Assembly (NCBI GenBank): GCA_937981985.1
Contig: CALJNB010000005.1
Location: 186,001-250,000 of the forward strand
DNA from: an uncultured bacterium
Lineage (GTDB): Bacteria > Myxococcota_A > Bradymonadia > Bradymonadales > Bradymonadaceae
Length of the DNA stretch: 64,000 nucleotides
Direction: 5' to 3'
Numbering within the stretch: position 1 is the first letter of the stretch; each line of letters starts with the position of its first letter. The notes under the pieces are model-generated. The model did no database searches. It saw only the letters and a program-made list of their open reading frames with translations, and had not been told where the DNA came from. This document shows, in pieces, positions 61,164-64,000 of the stretch. A program made the position numbers and the translations under genes.

Positions 61164-62747
61164 ATGACAACGATTCTAAGTAAGCATGAACTCACTGTTG
61201 AGACAGTTCTCCGTAACGCATCGGTCGCAAAGCTCTACGAAGAGGCGATTCTTCACGAACCAGGAGCCGGAATTACTTCCACAGGAGCCTTGGTCGCGCG
61301 TTCGGGGGCCAAAACGGGTCGTACACCTAAAGATAAGCGCGTGGTCGACCATCCCGATTCCACCGATGATATCTGGTGGGGGCCGATAAATATGAAGCTT
61401 AGCGAAAGCGTTTTCATGCGCAATCGTCAACGTGCCATTGATTACCTCAATCTCAAAGAACGCCTTTATGTTTTTGATGGTTATGCCGGATGGGACCCTA
61501 AATACAGAATTAAGGTTCGCATCATATCTGATCGTGCTTATCATGTCCTTTTTATGAACAATATGCTCATTCGTCCAACCGCCGATGAGCTTAAAGATTT
61601 TGGCGACCCTGATTTCACGATTTATAATGCAGGTAAGTTTTCGGCGAATCCCTATACAGAGGGTATGACATCGTCATCATCGGTCGCCTTAAGTTTCGAA
61701 CGCGCCGAGATGGTTATTTTGGGTACCGAATATGCCGGTGAGATGAAGAAAGGAATCTTTACTCTCATGCATTATATGATGCCCAAAAAAGATGTTCTTT
61801 CGATGCATTGTTCTGCGAACGAAGGCGATGATGGCAAAGTATCTATCTTTTTCGGTTTATCAGGAACAGGAAAGACCACGCTTTCAGCCGATCCTAAACG
61901 TCATCTCATCGGTGATGATGAACATTGTTGGTCAGCCGATGGGGTATTTAATATCGAAGGAGGATGTTACGCGAAGGCAATCAATCTTTCGGCTGAAGAC
62001 GAACCCGATATTTTTAACGCGATAAAATTTGGGTCGGTTTTAGAGAACGTAGTTTATGACGAAAATACGCGTATTGTAGATTATACCGACGTTTCGATTA
62101 CCCAAAACACGCGTACATCGTATCCGATTAATTATATCGAAAACGCCAAAATTCCATGCATGGGTGGGCATCCTAAAAACATTATTTTTCTTACCTGTGA
62201 TGCGTTCGGCGTTCTTCCCCCGGTAAGTCAACTTTCCCCGGATCAGGCGATGTACCACTTTATAAGTGGGTACACCGCGAAGGTTGCAGGGACCGAAATG
62301 GGCGTTACTGAACCAGAAGCGACATTCTCAGCTTGCTTTGGTGCCGCATTTTTAGTTTGGCCTCCTACCAAGTACGCGGAAATGTTGGCCGAAAAAATGA
62401 AAGAGCACGGAGCGAAAGCTTGGCTCGTTAACACAGGTTGGACCGGTGGTGCTTATGGCACCGGGTCACGTATTAGTCTCAAATATACCCGCGCGATTAT
62501 CGATGCGATCAATGACGGAACTTTGGCAGGAATCGATACTGTTGAAGATACCAACTTTGGTATTCGCGTTCCGATTTCATGTCCGGGCGTTCCCTCTGAG
62601 CTTCTTCAACCCAAAGGAACTTGGAACAACGACGCATCTTACGATGAAACGGCGAAAAAATTAGTAGGTCTTTTCACTGACCACTTTAGCCAGTACGCCG
62701 ACTATGCAAGCGATTCGTTGAAGAATGCAGGACCGAAGAGCGTGTAG
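61164..62747 (+). CDS. pckA: Phosphoenolpyruvate carboxykinase (ATP)
   Basis: This enzyme converts oxaloacetate and ATP to PEP, ADP and CO2 at the start of gluconeogenesis. The 527-residue ATP-type product has the P-loop GLSGTGKTT (231-239), the DDEHCWS metal-binding segment (251-257), the [14 protein letters not shown] substrate motif near 46-59 and [17 protein letters not shown]. Length is normal. A perfect terminator follows 30 bases after the stop, so it is probably a single-gene unit. Confidence 0.97.
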   Translation: MTTILSKHELTVETVLRNASVAKLYEEAILHEPGAGITSTGALVARSGAKTGRTPKDKRVVDHPDSTDDIWWGPINMKLSESVFMRNRQRAIDYLNLKERLYVFDGYAGWDPKYRIKVRIISDRAYHVLFMNNMLIRPTADELKDFGDPDFTIYNAGKFSANPYTEGMTSSSSVALSFERAEMVILGTEYAGEMKKGIFTLMHYMMPKKDVLSMHCSANEGDDGKVSIFFGLSGTGKTTLSADPKRHLIGDDEHCWSADGVFNIEGGCYAKAINLSAEDEPDIFNAIKFGSVLENVVYDENTRIVDYTDVSITQNTRTSYPINYIENAKIPCMGGHPKNIIFLTCDAFGVLPPVSQLSPDQAMYHFISGYTAKVAGTEMGVTEPEATFSACFGAAFLVWPPTKYAEMLAEKMKEHGAKAWLVNTGWTGGAYGTGSRISLKYTRAIIDAINDGTLAGIDTVEDTNFGIRVPISCPGVPSELLQPKGTWNNDASYDETAKKLVGLFTDHFSQYADYASDSLKNAGPKSV

Positions 62748-62776
62748 TCGCCCAACAAAATAGCTATAAATTTCTT

Positions 62777-62806
62777 ATCCTATGTTCCGCATAGGATTTT
62801 TTTTTA
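62777..62806 (+). terminator. Rho-independent terminator after pckA
   Basis: A perfect eight-base-pair stem (ATCCTATG paired with CATAGGAT), a five-base loop TTCCG, and a run of about eight T residues. It ends pckA and insulates the next gene. Confidence 0.93.
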
Positions 62807-62881
62807 TGATAGAATGGTGAAATGTGAAAAAAATTATTGATTCGACCTTGCGCTTGATTCCCTTTTTTTATCGGACAAATA

Positions 62882-64000
62882 ATGAAATTTATCTTGATTT
62901 TCATCGTCAGTCTTTTTCCCTTTCAAGTGTTCGCTGATGAACTTAATGCACCTTTTGAACAGACCGATCATCGTGTTTTTTTGAAGTTGAAAAACACGTT
63001 AGCGAAGGTCCGCGTTGAACGATCATTTCAAAATAACTCGAGAAAGAAGCAACAACTCGAATTGCTTTTTTCCCTGCCTACGACTGCTGTGATCACCAAT
63101 TTGAAAAGTTTTGAAGGTGGTGTTTGGAGAAAAGCGAAAACAATACAATCCGAAGAAGCGTCCAATATTTATGGGGTTCCAAATAAGAAGGGAAAATCCC
63201 GCGGAAAAACATCTGTGCTACTCACAAAAATTTCGTTGAACGGAACTTATTCACTGATTGCTTCCCCGATCGTTGGTAAAACATCTTTTCGAATCACTTA
63301 CGATGTTGAAATTCCTTTCGATTACAAATCAGGTCTGTACCATTTTTCCGCTAAGTCCTTGTTCGGTAACTTGCCCGGTACGAAGCCAATCATTTTGAAA
63401 ACTAAAGACCGTTTTATGTTTCGAAACGTTCTACGCGAACCCGGCGTGACTTATAGCATTTTCCAAAACGAGTGCGAAAAAATGGGTGCGCCCTCTCATT
63501 GCGAAATTAGAGAAATAGAAATTCCTTTTTTGAAGAAACCTATATTCTCGGCGCAGTATGAATCAAAAAAACAGTCGTTGAGTTATCTTCTCGTTCCACC
63601 CGGTTCCTTGCGGGCTGGCAACCCTTCTCGTTTAAAACGATCGTGGAAAAGTAAGCCAACCAAAACTGTAATCGAAGAAAGGTTATCAAGCGAAGTGGGT
63701 AAATGGCGTTTTGTCGTTTGGAGTGACGGAAAGGGGACGGGCACTTTGAAAGAAATCAAAATTGTTGACGATAAAGACGTTTACTTACCAACAACGCCAA
63801 ATGGAATCGAACTTCCAGAACATGCCGTCAAGGATTCCTCGAACATTATCGTGCTCAATGCAAAAGATAAAAAAACGAAAATAGGTCTCGGGAAGATGCG
63901 TTTTGATGGCCGCGAATATGTATCTATAAATATAGATGCGGCGCGACGTCTTTCCGAAATTCCTGATTCGCCTTCTTTAATTTTTGTTATCGATACTTCG
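62882..64000 (+). CDS. VIT domain / vWA domain exported protein (partial, runs off the window)
   Basis: The frame is open from the ATG at 62882 to the window end (373 codons). The product has a signal peptide (1 to about 18, FAD), then a region like the vault/inter-alpha-trypsin (VIT) domain (V-x-L-K-L-NTLAKVRVERSFQNNS, about 32-150), a beta-rich middle with two cysteines, and at the end IFVIDTS, the start of a von Willebrand A MIDAS motif. VIT-vWA proteins in Gram-negatives are cell-surface or periplasmic, often adhesive or linked to membrane metal binding. The C-terminus is not visible. It should be read as partial. Confidence 0.8.
   Translation, partial: MKFILIFIVSLFPFQVFADELNAPFEQTDHRVFLKLKNTLAKVRVERSFQNNSRKKQQLELLFSLPTTAVITNLKSFEGGVWRKAKTIQSEEASNIYGVPNKKGKSRGKTSVLLTKISLNGTYSLIASPIVGKTSFRITYDVEIPFDYKSGLYHFSAKSLFGNLPGTKPIILKTKDRFMFRNVLREPGVTYSIFQNECEKMGAPSHCEIREIEIPFLKKPIFSAQYESKKQSLSYLLVPPGSLRAGNPSRLKRSWKSKPTKTVIEERLSSEVGKWRFVVWSDGKGTGTLKEIKIVDDKDVYLPTTPNGIELPEHAVKDSSNIIVLNAKDKKTKIGLGKMRFDGREYVSINIDAARRLSEIPDSPSLIFVIDTS

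Overview
This window looks like chromosomal DNA of a Gram-negative, delta-proteobacterial-grade organism, most likely Myxococcota and perhaps close to Bradymonadia. The evidence is the mix of genes: a MYXO-CTERM-like C-terminal anchor on a SpoIID-type lipoprotein, several cysteine-rich lipoproteins, a membrane-anchored Ser/Thr kinase with a PEGA-like tail plus a pseudokinase, a DUF1592/DUF1552 pair, a TonB-dependent receptor (outer membrane), and a class II HMG-CoA reductase. GC looks moderate by eye. Gene density is high, many starts are GTG or TTG, and ATGA/GTGA stop-start overlaps are common. I see no insertion sequence, phage, CRISPR array, rRNA or tRNA. Taxonomy is inference from gene content.

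Layout. 1-8.5 kb: tsaB, an amidohydrolase lipoprotein and a Coa1-like protein; then on the minus strand an NhaC-type antiporter coupled to a TonB-dependent receptor; then zapA-5-formyl-THF cyclo-ligase facing moaA. 8.5-12.2 kb (minus): a CpaF-type ATPase, a degenerate kinase and an exported protein with a histone-H1-like Lys/Ala tail, running into moaA. 12.3-17.4 kb (plus): ccmC, ccmD, a 49-residue membrane protein, ribosomal protein S1, and a large Cys-rich lipoprotein with a 12-bp coding repeat and a strong terminator. 17.5-22.5 kb (minus): DUF1592 and DUF1552 proteins, a DksA-type zinc finger and an S37 peptidase. 22.6-28 kb (plus): SpoIID-like surface protein, rapZ, murJ, a TerB-like protein and a BioF2/FemAB-like acyltransferase. 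28-31.6 kb: an unrecognised membrane protein, a CrtA-like protein, and a YndJ-DCC pair. 31.7-37.1 kb: HMG-CoA reductase facing an active Ser/Thr kinase and two exported proteins.

37.2-48.5 kb: trpS, a small lipoprotein and RNase G on the plus strand; a minus-strand run preT-preA-beta-ureidopropionase-propeller lipoprotein-pduO (reductive pyrimidine catabolism plus cobalamin adenosylation); then a YHYH protein overlapping a HupE/UreJ protein. 48.5-64 kb: gamma-glutamyltransferase; a DUF47-PiT phosphate module; a minus-strand run truD-TPR protein-zinc-ribbon protein-aspartate kinase; divergent glnD; pckA with a perfect terminator; and a VIT/vWA protein cut off by the window end.

Most of the window is housekeeping. 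The least explained parts are the CpaF-pseudokinase-Lys-rich protein cassette, the SpoIID protein carrying anchors at both ends, the CrtA-like/YndJ/DCC cluster, the YHYH-HupE pair, and two Thr-rich linear-motif proteins (zinc ribbon and TPR) that sit side by side.
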